This document shows, one piece after another, positions 15,787 to 24,964 of a DNA stretch of 64,000 nt. The notes under the pieces were generated by a model. It was given only the letters and a program-made list of their open reading frames with translations. It had not been told where the DNA came from and did not search any database. Source of the DNA: Micromonospora sp. WMMD1155. GTDB lineage: Bacteria > Actinomycetota > Actinomycetes > Mycobacteriales > Micromonosporaceae. Location of the stretch: the NCBI RefSeq assembly GCF_029581275.1, contig NZ_CP120742.1:594501-658500 (forward strand), read 5' to 3'. The stretch's first letter is position 1, and the number at the start of each line of letters is the position of its first letter. The position numbers and the translations under genes are program-made.

Positions 15787-18270
15787 TCAGTCGCGCTCGA
15801 TCAGGTGACCCACCACCGTCGGGCCGAGCATCACGGCGAAGCCGGAGCCGTCGCGGCGAGGGTCCGCCGCCGGCAGCTCCACCGGCTCGCCCGTGCCGGT
15901 GGCACCGACCGGGCGCGGGCCGACCCAGGCGACCGCCACGTCCGTCTCACCCTTGAGGAAGCGGTGCGCGCGCACCCCACCGGTCGCCCGCCCCTTGGCC
16001 GGGTACGCCTTGAACGGTGTCACCTTGACCGTCGCCCCGGTGGAGGTGACGACCATCGGCTCGCCATGGCCGGGGTCGTCGGTACGCACCGCCCCGAAGA
16101 ACACCACCCGCGCCCCGGTCGGCAGGTTGATGCCGGCCATCCCGCCGCCCTTGAGGCCCTGCGGACGGACCAGCCCGGCCGAGAAGCGCAGCAGTGCCGC
16201 ATCCGAGGTGACGAACGTCAGCGTCTCGTCGCCGTCGGTCAGCCAGGTCGCCCCGATCACCTCGTCGCCGTCGCGAAGACCGATGACCTCGAACTCGTCG
16301 GAGCGTACCGGCCACTCCGGCGCGCAGATCTTCACCACGCCCAGCCGGGTGCCCAGGGCCAGCCCGGGTGAGCCCTCCGCCTGCCCGCCAAGCGGGGCCA
16401 GGCCGACGACGGTCTCCCCCGCCTCCAACGGCACCAACTCGGCCGCGGACATGCCGCCGCGCAGCGACACGGTGCCCGCCTGCTCCGGCAACACCGGCAG
16501 CGGCAGGACGTCGACCTTGAAGGCCCGACCCGCGCTGGTCAGCAGCAGAACCCGACCACGGGCGGTGGAGTGCACGATCGCGCGTACCGTGTCGTGCTTG
16601 ACCCGGCCGTTGCGTCGACGCCCCTCGGCGCTCTCCTCCGACTCCGCCGCCGTCCGGGCGACCAGCCCGGTCGCGGACAGGATGACCTGGCACGGGTCGT
16701 CGGCGACCTCCAGCGGACCGGCCGGTGCGGACGCGGCCAGCACCTCCTTCAGGTCGCCGTCGACAAGCGTCGTACGCCGTTCGGTGCCGAACTGCTTGAC
16801 CACCGCCGCCAGCTCGTCGGAGACCACCTTCCGCAGCACCCGCTCGTCGTCGAGGATCCTGCTCAGCTCGGCGATCTCGGCGCGCAGCCGCTCCTGCTCG
16901 GTCTCCAACTCGATCCGGTCGAACTTCGTCAGCCGGCGCAGCGGAGTGTCCAGGATGTAGGTGGCCTGGATGTCGGAGAGACCGAACCGGCTCATCAGCC
17001 CGTCCTTCGCGGCCTGCGCGTCGTCGCTGCCCCGGATCAGCCGGACCACCTCGTCGATGTCCAGCAGCGCGATCAGCAGACCGTCGACCAGGTGCAGCCG
17101 CTCCTGCCGCTTACGCCGCCGGTACGTCGTGCGCCGGGTGACCACCTCGTACCGGTGGGCCAGGAAGACCTCCAACAGCGCCTTCAACCCGAGGGTGCGC
17201 GGCTGCCCGTCGACCAGGACCAGGTTGTTGACGCCGAACGACTGCTCCAAGGGGGTCAGCCGGTAGAGGTCGGCGAGCAGCGCCTGCGGGTTGACGCCGA
17301 CCTTGCACTCCACCACGAGGCGGGTGCCGCTCTCCCGGTCGGTGAGGTCCTTGACGTCGGCGATGCCGGTCAGCCGCTTGGTCTTCGTGACCTCGTTGGT
17401 GATCGCCGCGATGACCTTCTCCGCGCCGACGCCGTAGGGCAGCTCGACCACGGTGATCGCCTGGCGACCCCGGCTGCCCTCGATCGGGCCGATCTCCACC
17501 TTGCCGCGCATCCGCACCACGCCGCGCCCGGTCTCGTACGCCCGGCGGACCTCGTCCAGGCCGAGCAGCACGCCACCGGTGGGCAGGTCGGGGCCGGGGA
17601 CGAACTCCATCAGCTTGTCCAGGGTGGCGTCCGGGTGGTTGATCAGCCAGCGGGCGGCCTGGACGACCTCGGCGAGGTTGTGCGGGATCATGTTGGTGGC
17701 CATCCCGACCGCGATCCCGGACGCACCGTTGACCAGCAGGTTGGGGAAGGCCGCCGGCAGCACTGTCGGCTGGGTCAGCGAGCCGTCGTAGTTGGGCTCG
17801 ACGTCGACGGTGTCCTCGCCCAGCTCACCGACGAGCAGCATGGCCTCGCGGGACATCCGGGCTTCCGTGTATCGGCTGGCAGCCGGGCCGTCGTCTGGAG
17901 ATCCGAAGTTGCCGTGCCCGTCGATGAGGGGCACGTTGAGCGAGAAGTCCTGTGCGAGGCGGACCATCGCGTCGTAGATCGCGGTGTCGCCGTGCGGATG
18001 GTACTTTCCCATCGCATCCCCGACAATTCGGGCAGACTTCACGTGCCCTCGGTCGGGGCGGTAGCCCTGCTCGTACATCGACCAGAGGATGCGCCGGTGC
18101 ACGGGCTTGAGCCCGTCGCGGGCGTCGGGCAGGGCGCGGGAGTGGATGACCGAGAACGCGTACTCCAGGTAGGAGTCGGAGACCTCGGTGACCAGCGGAT
18201 TGTCGAAGACCCGCGCGCCGGCCTGGTCGAACGAGGAGAGGTCGACCTTGTTTTCCTTGCGGCGTGCCAT
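15787..18270 (-). CDS. parC: Type IIA DNA topoisomerase subunit A (ParC-like)
   Basis: An 827-residue breakage-reunion subunit. The active tyrosine is Tyr134 in AASRYTEARMS. The quinolone-binding region reads GKYHPHGDTAIYDAM, with Thr96 and Asp100 at the positions of E. coli GyrA Ser83 and Asp87. The C-terminal half has the beta-pinwheel repeats, but I see no GyrA box (QxRGGxG), which argues for a decatenase-type second enzyme and against gyrase. With the ATPase subunit directly upstream (32-base gap) it forms the second type II topoisomerase known from actinobacteria. ATG at 18270 with GGGGAGAG upstream. Confidence 0.85.
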   Translation of the reverse strand: MARRKENKVDLSSFDQAGARVFDNPLVTEVSDSYLEYAFSVIHSRALPDARDGLKPVHRRILWSMYEQGYRPDRGHVKSARIVGDAMGKYHPHGDTAIYDAMVRLAQDFSLNVPLIDGHGNFGSPDDGPAASRYTEARMSREAMLLVGELGEDTVDVEPNYDGSLTQPTVLPAAFPNLLVNGASGIAVGMATNMIPHNLAEVVQAARWLINHPDATLDKLMEFVPGPDLPTGGVLLGLDEVRRAYETGRGVVRMRGKVEIGPIEGSRGRQAITVVELPYGVGAEKVIAAITNEVTKTKRLTGIADVKDLTDRESGTRLVVECKVGVNPQALLADLYRLTPLEQSFGVNNLVLVDGQPRTLGLKALLEVFLAHRYEVVTRRTTYRRRKRQERLHLVDGLLIALLDIDEVVRLIRGSDDAQAAKDGLMSRFGLSDIQATYILDTPLRRLTKFDRIELETEQERLRAEIAELSRILDDERVLRKVVSDELAAVVKQFGTERRTTLVDGDLKEVLAASAPAGPLEVADDPCQVILSATGLVARTAAESEESAEGRRRNGRVKHDTVRAIVHSTARGRVLLLTSAGRAFKVDVLPLPVLPEQAGTVSLRGGMSAAELVPLEAGETVVGLAPLGGQAEGSPGLALGTRLGVVKICAPEWPVRSDEFEVIGLRDGDEVIGATWLTDGDETLTFVTSDAALLRFSAGLVRPQGLKGGGMAGINLPTGARVVFFGAVRTDDPGHGEPMVVTSTGATVKVTPFKAYPAKGRATGGVRAHRFLKGETDVAVAWVGPRPVGATGTGEPVELPAADPRRDGSGFAVMLGPTVVGHLIERD

Positions 18271-18302
18271 GACTCAGCTCTCCCCCAGAACACAACAGGT
18301 GA

Positions 18303-20360
18303 TCATGCGTCGATCGCTTCCCGGTCGACCCGGTCGGCGGAGTCGATCAGCCAGTTGCGGCGCGGCTCGACCTTCTCGCCCATCAGGAGTTCGAGGATCC
18401 GCTCGGCGGCGTCGACGTCGTCGAGGGTGATCCGGCGGACGGCGCGGGTGGCCGGGTTCATCGTGGTGTCCCACAACTCGTCGGCGTCCATCTCACCGAG
18501 ACCCTTGAACCGTGGGATGGGCGTGACGATCTGCTTGCCGGCCTTCTCCAGCTTGCGGACCGTCGTCTCCATCTCGACCTGGGTGTAGGTGTAGACGGTC
18601 TGCGGGTTGCGCCCCTTGGTGGTGATCTTGTGCAGGGGCGGCATCGCGGCGTAGAGCCGACCGGCCTCGATCAACGGGCGCATGTAGCGGGCGAAGAGCG
18701 TGATCAGCAGCGTACGGATGTGGGCGCCGTCCACATCGGCGTCGGCCATGATCAGCACGCGGCCGTAGCGGAGCGCGGAGAGGTCGAACGTGCGCCCCGA
18801 GCCGGCCCCGAGGACCTGGACGATGGCCGCGCACTCGGCATTGTCCAACACCTGCTGGAGGTTGGCCTTCTGCACGTTGAGGATCTTGCCCCGGATGGGC
18901 AGCAGCGCCTGGTATTCCGACGAGCGCGCCATGCGGCTCGTCCCGAGGGCGCTGTCACCCTCCACGATGAACAACTCGCTGCGGTCGATGCCCGTCGCGC
19001 GACAGTCGACGAGCTTCGGCGGCATGGACGCGCCCTCCAGGGCGGTCTTGCGCCGGGCGGCGTCCTTCTGTTGCTTCTGAGTGAGCCGGACCCGGGCCGC
19101 GTCGACGATCTTCTGCAGGACGGTGCGCGCCTCGGCCTTGGTGCGCCGGTCCTCCAGCCACGCCTTGACGTGCGCGTCGACCAGACTCTGGATGACCTTG
19201 GTGATGCCGGTGGTGGACAGCTCGTCCTTGGTCTGCGAGGTGAACTGCGGCTCCGGGATCCGCACGTGCACCACGGCGGTCATCCCCTCCAGGACGTCGT
19301 CCAGGGTGGGCGGCTCCTCCTTGGCCTTTAGCAGGCCGCGGGTGTTGCGGACCGCGTCGGCGAGGGAGCGGACGAGGGCCCGCTCGAAGCCCTTGCGGTG
19401 GGTGCCGCCGTGCGCGTTGCGGATGGTGTTGGTGAAGCACTCGACGGTGCGCTCGTAGCCGGTGCCCCAGCGGAACGCCACCTCGACCTCGGCGCGGCGC
19501 TGCACGTTGGACTGCATGACGCCGTTGGCGTCGGCGGCGTTCTCCCGGTAGGTGCCCTCGCCGTTGACCAGCAGGGTGCCGGAGACCGGCCGGTCGCCGG
19601 CCGGGGCGAGGAACTCCACCATGTCGCTCAGCCCGTTGGGGTAGTGGAACCGCTCCTCGGCGGGCGTCTCGCCGGTCAGGTCGCGCAGCACGTACGTCAC
19701 GCCGGGCACCAGGAACGCCGTGTTGCGCAGCTTCATCCGGACCGCGTCGACGTCGAGTGCGGCGCCGGTCTCGAAGTAGCGGGCGTCGTGCCACCAGCGG
19801 ATCGACGTGCCGGTGCGCTGCCCGCGCTTAACCGCGCCGACGACCTGGAGCCCGGGGCCGGCGGTGAAGGGCGCGTCCGGCCCGTCGCCGTCGAAGACCC
19901 CTGGCACGCCGTGCCGGAAGGACATCGCGTGGATCTTGCCGGCGCGGCGGACGGTCACGTCGAACCGGCGCGACAGCGCGTTGACCGCCGAGGCGCCCAC
20001 GCCGTGCAGGCCGCCGGAGGTCTTGTAGCCGGAGCCGCCGAACTTGCCGCCGGCGTGCAGCCGGGTGAGCACCAGCTCGACGCCGGAGATGCCGGACTTG
20101 GCGTGCACGTCGGTGGGGATGCCCCGACCGTCGTCGTCGACCTGCACCGAGCCGTCGGCGTGCAGGATCACCTCGACCGTGCTGGCGTGACCGGCGACAC
20201 CCTCGTCGGTGGAGTTGTCGAGGATCTCGTTGACGAGGTGACCCACGCCACGGCTGTCGGTGGAACCGATGTACATGCCGGGCCGCTTGCGGACGGCGTC
20301 CAGCCCCTCGAGGTGGGTGAGGTCATCGGCCCCATACAGGGTGTCAGGCTCTGCGGTCAA
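18303..20360 (-). CDS. parE: Type IIA DNA topoisomerase subunit B (ParE-like)
   Basis: A 685-residue ATPase/TOPRIM subunit. GHKL ATPase motifs: EILDNSTDE (catalytic Glu and Mg-binding Asn), DDGRGIPT, and GGLHGVGASAVNALS for the lid. TOPRIM motifs: ELFIVEGDSALG and MADADVDGAHIRTLL. The tail GLGEMDADELWDTTM is typical. It pairs with the ParC-like subunit to unlink daughter chromosomes. The TTG start at 20360 is chosen since the family N-terminus begins at TAEPDTLYGADDLTHLEGLD and GGGGAG lies about 10 bases upstream; no ATG or GTG fits better. Confidence 0.85.
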   Translation of the reverse strand: MTAEPDTLYGADDLTHLEGLDAVRKRPGMYIGSTDSRGVGHLVNEILDNSTDEGVAGHASTVEVILHADGSVQVDDDGRGIPTDVHAKSGISGVELVLTRLHAGGKFGGSGYKTSGGLHGVGASAVNALSRRFDVTVRRAGKIHAMSFRHGVPGVFDGDGPDAPFTAGPGLQVVGAVKRGQRTGTSIRWWHDARYFETGAALDVDAVRMKLRNTAFLVPGVTYVLRDLTGETPAEERFHYPNGLSDMVEFLAPAGDRPVSGTLLVNGEGTYRENAADANGVMQSNVQRRAEVEVAFRWGTGYERTVECFTNTIRNAHGGTHRKGFERALVRSLADAVRNTRGLLKAKEEPPTLDDVLEGMTAVVHVRIPEPQFTSQTKDELSTTGITKVIQSLVDAHVKAWLEDRRTKAEARTVLQKIVDAARVRLTQKQQKDAARRKTALEGASMPPKLVDCRATGIDRSELFIVEGDSALGTSRMARSSEYQALLPIRGKILNVQKANLQQVLDNAECAAIVQVLGAGSGRTFDLSALRYGRVLIMADADVDGAHIRTLLITLFARYMRPLIEAGRLYAAMPPLHKITTKGRNPQTVYTYTQVEMETTVRKLEKAGKQIVTPIPRFKGLGEMDADELWDTTMNPATRAVRRITLDDVDAAERILELLMGEKVEPRRNWLIDSADRVDREAIDA

Positions 20361-20436
20361 CTGGTCGTACTCCCCGGTCTCGGCGGTGTGCAGCCGGTCA
20401 CCGGCGACATCAGCCGGCGTGGCGCGCCGCAGCGAG

Positions 20437-20453
20437 CCTAGCCCGAGGCTAGG
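20437..20453. promoter_or_regulatory. Perfect 7-base inverted repeat upstream of parE
   Basis: CCTAGCC-CGA-GGCTAGG, about 77 bases before the parE TTG, in the divergent region that also serves the ABC-2-like gene. It could be an operator or a leader hairpin; no known consensus matches. Confidence 0.35.
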
Positions 20454-20612
20454 ACAAGTGTCGGAGGCCCCGCGCGACCCGCCGCGCGTCGGTGCGCAGA
20501 CGTGAGCCAGGAAACAGCCTCCGGGTGATCACGGGACCACGCAGAGAGACAGTCGCCGGTACGCTCACGACGATCGCGGCCGATCGAGTGCACGAGTCAG
20601 GAGGCGGTCGGG

Positions 20613-21341
20613 GTGGACGAGACGACACGTGCGGCTCTGCGGCGTTCCCTCGGCACGCGTGCCCGGCGTTGGCTGCTCGCCGGCACAGTGCTCGCCGGTC
20701 TGCTGGCCGCCGTGGCGCTGGTCGCGGCGGCGGCTCCCGCCGACCGGACGTTCGCCGCACTGTCGGAGACGGTGCAGAGCCTGATGTCGGTCGTGACGCC
20801 GCTCTTCGGCATCCTGCTCGTCCGCGACCTGCGCGGGGCGCGGGCCGACCTCGGCCGCCGAGCGGGGTCGCCGGCCCAGCCCGGCCCGGTCCGGGTCCTG
20901 CCCAGTGTGCTCGCGGTGGGGTTGCCGGCCGTCGCCGTCGCCGTCGCCGGAGTGCTGATCTGCGCCGCGACGCTGGCCCTCACCCCGGCCGCCGTCGCCG
21001 ACGAGCCGTGGCGGCACGCCGGGACGGTGGCGGTGGGCAGCGTGCTGGTGCAGATCGTCGCCGGTTTGGTCGGCACCGGGCTGGGTCTGCTGCTGCGGTC
21101 GACTGTGGTCGCGTTCCTCGCCACGATCGTCCTGCCGTTGGGCCTGTTCGCGCTGCTGGGCGGCGTGGAGGCCGCGCAGCCGTGGCTGACCCCGTTCGGC
21201 AGCGTGCGCAACCTGCTCTCCGGGGACATGAGCCTGCTGCGGTGGGCGCAGTGGTTGTGCGTACTGCTGCTCTGGGGTGTCGGTCTGAACATCGCCGGAG
21301 CGATGGTGCTGAAGCGCCGCGGCGGCCCGGCCGGCGGCTAG
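20613..21341 (+). CDS. ABC-2-type permease-like membrane protein
   Basis: A 242-residue protein with six hydrophobic segments (starting at about residues 21, 51, 94, 139, 163 and 217) and a cytoplasmic DLRGARADLGRRAG loop after the second, the arrangement of ABC-2-type exporter permeases. No ATPase subunit lies beside it, so it is an orphan or has lost transport activity. Substrate unknown. GTG at 20613 has AGGAGG 7 bases upstream. Confidence 0.5.
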   Translation: MDETTRAALRRSLGTRARRWLLAGTVLAGLLAAVALVAAAAPADRTFAALSETVQSLMSVVTPLFGILLVRDLRGARADLGRRAGSPAQPGPVRVLPSVLAVGLPAVAVAVAGVLICAATLALTPAAVADEPWRHAGTVAVGSVLVQIVAGLVGTGLGLLLRSTVVAFLATIVLPLGLFALLGGVEAAQPWLTPFGSVRNLLSGDMSLLRWAQWLCVLLLWGVGLNIAGAMVLKRRGGPAGG

Positions 21342-21510
21342 CCCGGCGTTTCCACCCGGCTGACACGGGTCCGTCTCGGCGAGGCGGGCCCGCGTTCGCG
21401 TGCGTGTCCTTCATCGAACGAATCTGTTACGGGCCATTGACGCCCGTTGCACGGGGGTGATGTGATCTCGCTCTCAGAGAATCTTTCATCTTTCGATGGA
21501 TGGGGGCCCC

Positions 21511-22767
21511 ATGCCCAGGTTCCGGCGTACCGCGCTCGCCGCGGGACTGACGATCGCCATGGCAGCGCTGTCGACAGCCGTCGCGCTGCCCGCACCCGCG
21601 TCCGCCGCGCTACCCACCGCCGCGGTGGCCCTCGGGGACAGCTTCATCAGCGGCGAGGGCGCCGGGGCGTACACCCCGGTGGTCGACGCCAACGGGGTCA
21701 CGCAGGGCTTCCCCGGCTGGACGGCGGCGAACAACAACGCGTTCTTCTGCCACCGCTCGGCGAACGCCTCGCTGCACCAGGCCAACCTGCCGGGCATCCA
21801 GAACCGGTTCAACCTGGCCTGCTCCGGCGGCCAGCCACACGACATCGCCAACGCGTCGCAGGCGCGCACCAACGGTCGCACCGTGGCGGCGCAGCTCGAC
21901 CAGCTCCGCGCCGTCGCGCAGACCCAGGACATCGACCTGGTGCTGATCGGCCTCGGGTCCAACAACAGCTCGTTCACCTTCGGCAGCGTCGCGGAGAAGT
22001 GCGCCAACCGCTTCATCGCCGACGCGTGGACCGGCTGGTGGGAGTTCTGGGCCTACCTGGGCGGCCCGGTCGAGCAGAAGCCGTGCAGCGACGCCGACCT
22101 GGCCACCGCCGCGCAGCTCAGCGCCGCGACCGCGGAGACCACCGCGGCGGTACGCCAGATCCTGACCACCCTGGACCAGGTGGACGCGGACGGGCAGCAC
22201 CGGGTGGTGTTCCAGGACTACACGAACCCGCTGCCGCTGGACCTGAACCCACAGTTCCACGAGGAGGACGGCCGCGACGACACCCGGGACAAGTTCCGTG
22301 ACCTGGGCGCCGAGCGGTACGCGGGCGGCTGCCCGATCCACCGGGCCAGCCTCGCCCCCGGTCACCGCTTCTCGCAGGGCCTGGGCACCATCGTGAAGTC
22401 CACCCGGGACACTCTGGCCGCCGAGTTCCCGGCCGACGACCTGGTGTACCTGAACGTGCAGCAGGCCTTCAACGGCGCCCGGCTGTGTGAGCAGACGAGC
22501 AGCCCGTCGGGCGCGCTGGCGACCCCGATCCGGCTTCAGGACGGCGCGACCGGCACCTTCGTCACCAGCCTCGCCGGCAAGGACAAGATCGCCATCCAGC
22601 GGATCGCCAACACCTGCGTGAGCTACTTCCAGACCTGCCAGGAGTCGTGGCACCCGAACGCCACCGGGCACCAGGTGCTCGGTGCGTGCCTGAGCGGCGC
22701 TGCCACCACCAGCGCCCGGTCGGTGGCCTGCGTACGCGCCGGCAACGGAACGATCTCCGTCTCCTGA
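21511..22767 (+). CDS. Secreted SGNH/GDSL hydrolase
   Basis: A 418-residue exported esterase/lipase-like protein. A Sec signal peptide covers residues 1-32 (RFRR basic start, Ala/Leu core, cleavage after ASA). The SGNH blocks are GDSFISGEG with nucleophile Ser44, the Gly of CSGGQPHD, GLGSNNSSF for the Asn block, and SWHPNATGH near the C-terminus supplying the catalytic His. Several cysteines suggest disulfides outside the cell. ATG at 21511 has GGGGG just upstream; ATGs at 21496 and 21500 lack a site. Likely substrates are acyl esters of lipids or polysaccharides; I cannot be more exact. It forms its own transcription unit, ended by a strong hairpin. Confidence 0.8.
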   Translation: MPRFRRTALAAGLTIAMAALSTAVALPAPASAALPTAAVALGDSFISGEGAGAYTPVVDANGVTQGFPGWTAANNNAFFCHRSANASLHQANLPGIQNRFNLACSGGQPHDIANASQARTNGRTVAAQLDQLRAVAQTQDIDLVLIGLGSNNSSFTFGSVAEKCANRFIADAWTGWWEFWAYLGGPVEQKPCSDADLATAAQLSAATAETTAAVRQILTTLDQVDADGQHRVVFQDYTNPLPLDLNPQFHEEDGRDDTRDKFRDLGAERYAGGCPIHRASLAPGHRFSQGLGTIVKSTRDTLAAEFPADDLVYLNVQQAFNGARLCEQTSSPSGALATPIRLQDGATGTFVTSLAGKDKIAIQRIANTCVSYFQTCQESWHPNATGHQVLGACLSGAATTSARSVACVRAGNGTISVS

Positions 22768-22782
22768 ACCGGCTCGTCAGCC

Positions 22783-22812
22783 GGAGGGCTCCGCCGCCGG
22801 GCGGGGCCCTCC
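22783..22812 (+). terminator. Terminator hairpin after SGNH hydrolase gene
   Basis: GGAGGGC and GCCCTCC form the outer stem and CCGCC with GGCGG the inner stem (each side has one mismatch between them). It lies 16 bases after the stop. Confidence 0.75.
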
Positions 22813-22869
22813 GTCGCGTCCCACCGGCTGCGGCTACCCGCCGGTAACGTCGGGTCGTAAGCTGAGCCG

Positions 22870-23733
22870 ATGAACGGGGAGCCGGAGTACGCGCAGGAGT
22901 TCGTCGACGTCGACGGTGGCCGGTTGGGTCTGCACGTCTATCCGGAGCCGCCCGGCACGACGGACGCCCCGGTGGTGGTGATCTGGCCCGCCATGGGGGT
23001 CCGCGCCCGCTACTACCGGCCCTTCGCCGCCGAACTACGCGCCGCCGGCCTGGCCGTCGTCGTGGCCGACCTCCGTGGCACCGGCACGAGCACCCCCGCG
23101 CCGAGCCGGGCCGACCGGTACGGCTACTCGGAGCTGGCCGGCGACATCGGCGCCGTCCTGGCGGCGCTCAAGCCCCGACTCGACGGACGCCGCCGGCTCC
23201 TGCTCGGGCACTCCCTCGGCGGGCAGGCCGCGCTGCTGCATCTCGCCCTGCGCGGCGAAGACGAGGTGGACGGGCTGGCGCTGATCGCGGTCGGCATCCC
23301 GTACTGGCGAAGCTATCCGGGTCGGCGGGGCCTCGGCGTGCTGCCGTACACCCAGGGGATCGCCGCCACCGCGGCGCTGCTGCGGGTCTGGCCGGGCTGG
23401 GGCTTCGGCGGCCGGCAGGCGCGCGGCGTCATCCGCGACTGGGCCCACACCGCGCGGACCGGCCGTTTCCCGCGCCTCGACGGCGCGGACACCGAAGCGG
23501 CGGTACGCGCGGTGCGAACCCCGGTGCTCGCCGTCAGCGTGGACGCCGACCAGTTCACCCCGCACGAGACGATGGACCATCTCTGCGCGAAGCTCACCGG
23601 CGCCCCGGTGACCCGGGAGCGCTACACCCGGGAGCAGGCCGGTGCGCCACTGGACCACTTCACCTGGGTCCGGGCGAGCACGCGGCTGGCGCGGCGGATC
23701 GCCGAGTTCGTCGACGACCTGCCGCCCCGCTGA
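22870..23733 (+). CDS. Alpha/beta hydrolase (serine aminopeptidase S33/monoglyceride lipase-like)
   Basis: A 287-residue alpha/beta hydrolase without a signal peptide. The nucleophile elbow is GHSLGG with Ser115; WPAMGVRARYY occupies the oxyanion-loop position after strand 3, and the late PLDHFTW supplies a candidate His. The pattern ADLRGTGTSTPAPSRADRYGYSELA places it with the S33-like lysophospholipase/acylglycerol group. Substrate unknown. A standalone gene whose end faces the small acidic protein gene at 23762. Confidence 0.7.
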   Translation: MNGEPEYAQEFVDVDGGRLGLHVYPEPPGTTDAPVVVIWPAMGVRARYYRPFAAELRAAGLAVVVADLRGTGTSTPAPSRADRYGYSELAGDIGAVLAALKPRLDGRRRLLLGHSLGGQAALLHLALRGEDEVDGLALIAVGIPYWRSYPGRRGLGVLPYTQGIAATAALLRVWPGWGFGGRQARGVIRDWAHTARTGRFPRLDGADTEAAVRAVRTPVLAVSVDADQFTPHETMDHLCAKLTGAPVTRERYTREQAGAPLDHFTWVRASTRLARRIAEFVDDLPPR

Positions 23734-23761
23734 GACGTACCGGCCGATCCGGCCGGGCGGC

Positions 23762-23932
23762 TCACTCGTCCTGGTCCAGCGGCACCAGCTCGTCGTCGCG
23801 TTCCACCTGGATCGCGGCGTGGTCCCTGCGCGGCGCGACCTCAGCCGTGTTCCGGTGCGGGTCGTTGTCGGGGTGCATGAGCACGGCGTCTGTTTTGGGG
23901 GTCTTCTCCCGGCTCTCGTCCGGCTGCGACAT
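23762..23932 (-). CDS. Small hydrophilic protein, unknown
   Basis: A 56-residue charged protein (MSQPDESREKTPKTDAVLM start; DDELVPLDQDE end) with no hydrophobic segment. ATG at 23932 is well supported by GAGGGG 6 bases upstream. It is divergent from the membrane protein gene at 24130. I do not recognise the family; its low complexity suggests a disordered protein. Confidence 0.55.
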   Translation of the reverse strand: MSQPDESREKTPKTDAVLMHPDNDPHRNTAEVAPRRDHAAIQVERDDELVPLDQDE

Positions 23933-24129
23933 CGCGTTCCCCTCTCGTCGGCGTCGCTTGCGGAGGTACCCGCCATCGCGCGAAGGACTCCTGCCGGGGG
24001 CGACCCGACCCACGACGCCCGCAACGTCCCCCACCTGCCGGTACGGCAGCGGATCGGCCCGTGCGGGGCGGGGTTAGCCGCCCGAGCGGCGGGTAAGCCG
24101 CACCGCCCGACACGGCGGAAGGGGATCAC

Positions 24130-24759
24130 ATGTCCGAACGGCACACCGCACTGCGTTCGATGCACGATCTGGGCCTGGCGGCCTGGTTCGGCGGCTCCCT
24201 CATGGGTGCCTTCGGCGTCAACGGCGCAGCGGCGAAGATCAGCGACTCGACCCAGCGACTCCCGGTCGCGTCGGCGGGATGGTCCAAGTGGACCCCGGTC
24301 AACGCGGCGGCGATCGGCGCCCACCTGGCCGGCGCGGTCGGCGAACTGGTGACGGAGAGCCCACGGGTGGCGGCACAGTCCGGCGTCGGCCGCGCCAGCG
24401 CCATCAAGACCGCGTTGACGATCGGCGCGCTGGCGGTGACCGGCTACAGCCGACTGGTCGGCATGCGATTGGAGAAGGCCGGCGGCCCGTCGGTGAGCGG
24501 CGCCACTGAGCCGAACCACCAGACGCCGGCCGGCGTGGCCTCCTCGCAGCGGCAGATGAAGCTGCTCCAGTGGGCCATCCCGGCGCTGACCGGGACCCTG
24601 GTGGTGGTCACCGCGTACATGGGTGAGCAGCAGAAGCCGGGGCAGGTGTTCCGGGGGATGCTCGGCCGGGCCGGTGGGATGAGGGGCGCCTCGAAGACGA
24701 TGATCAAGATGGCCGGGATGAGCAACGGCAAGCGGCCGATGGCGATGGCCGGACGCTGA
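24130..24759 (+). CDS. Conserved membrane protein, unknown
   Basis: A 209-residue protein with three hydrophobic stretches (HDLGLAAWFGGSLMGAFG near the start, TALTIGALAVTGYSRLVGM at about 96, and WAIPALTGTLVVVTAYMG at about 148) and a basic Gly/Met-rich tail. It resembles actinobacterial proteins of unknown function with this opening. ATG at 24130 follows AAGGGG. No operon partner; a terminator hairpin follows. Confidence 0.6.
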   Translation: MSERHTALRSMHDLGLAAWFGGSLMGAFGVNGAAAKISDSTQRLPVASAGWSKWTPVNAAAIGAHLAGAVGELVTESPRVAAQSGVGRASAIKTALTIGALAVTGYSRLVGMRLEKAGGPSVSGATEPNHQTPAGVASSQRQMKLLQWAIPALTGTLVVVTAYMGEQQKPGQVFRGMLGRAGGMRGASKTMIKMAGMSNGKRPMAMAGR

Positions 24760-24772
24760 ACGTCGGACCGGT

Positions 24773-24807
24773 GAGCGTCCCGCCGCCACCTCGACGGCGG
24801 GGCGCTC
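24773..24807 (+). terminator. Terminator hairpin
   Basis: GAGCG-T-CCCGCCG pairs with CGGCGGG-G-CGCTC across a 9-base loop, with one central mismatch. It begins 14 bases after the membrane protein stop. Confidence 0.75.
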
Positions 24808-24867
24808 TCCGGCCCTCCGCGGGCTCGTCGGCGTGACGACGGTGGCCCGCGGCGACGCGGACGCGCA

Positions 24868-24947
24868 GGACGGCACATCGTCCCGTTCGGTCCGCCGCTT
24901 TCGGCGGACGCGCGGGGACGGCACATCGTCCGCCGGTTCCGGCGGAC
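24868..24947. repeat. Duplicated GGACGGCACATCGTCC with hairpins
   Basis: The 16-mer GGACGGCACATCGTCC occurs at 24868 and 24916 (48-base period). Each copy is followed by a GTCCGCC/GGCGGAC-type hairpin (about 24890-24909 and 24930-24947). It lies just upstream of the next coding start, so it may be a structured leader. Confidence 0.55.
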
Positions 24948-24964
24948 CGACGAGCGGGGTGGCC

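Noticed and set aside
16570..18588. Long plus-strand open frame (about 670 codons) opposite parC
   Set aside because: It is antisense to a clear topoisomerase gene, has no domain, and arises from the high-GC third-position pattern.
20361..20612. ParE start extended upstream of 20360
   Set aside because: The frame is open upstream, but no start codon with a ribosome site exists there and the family N-terminus begins at the TTG.
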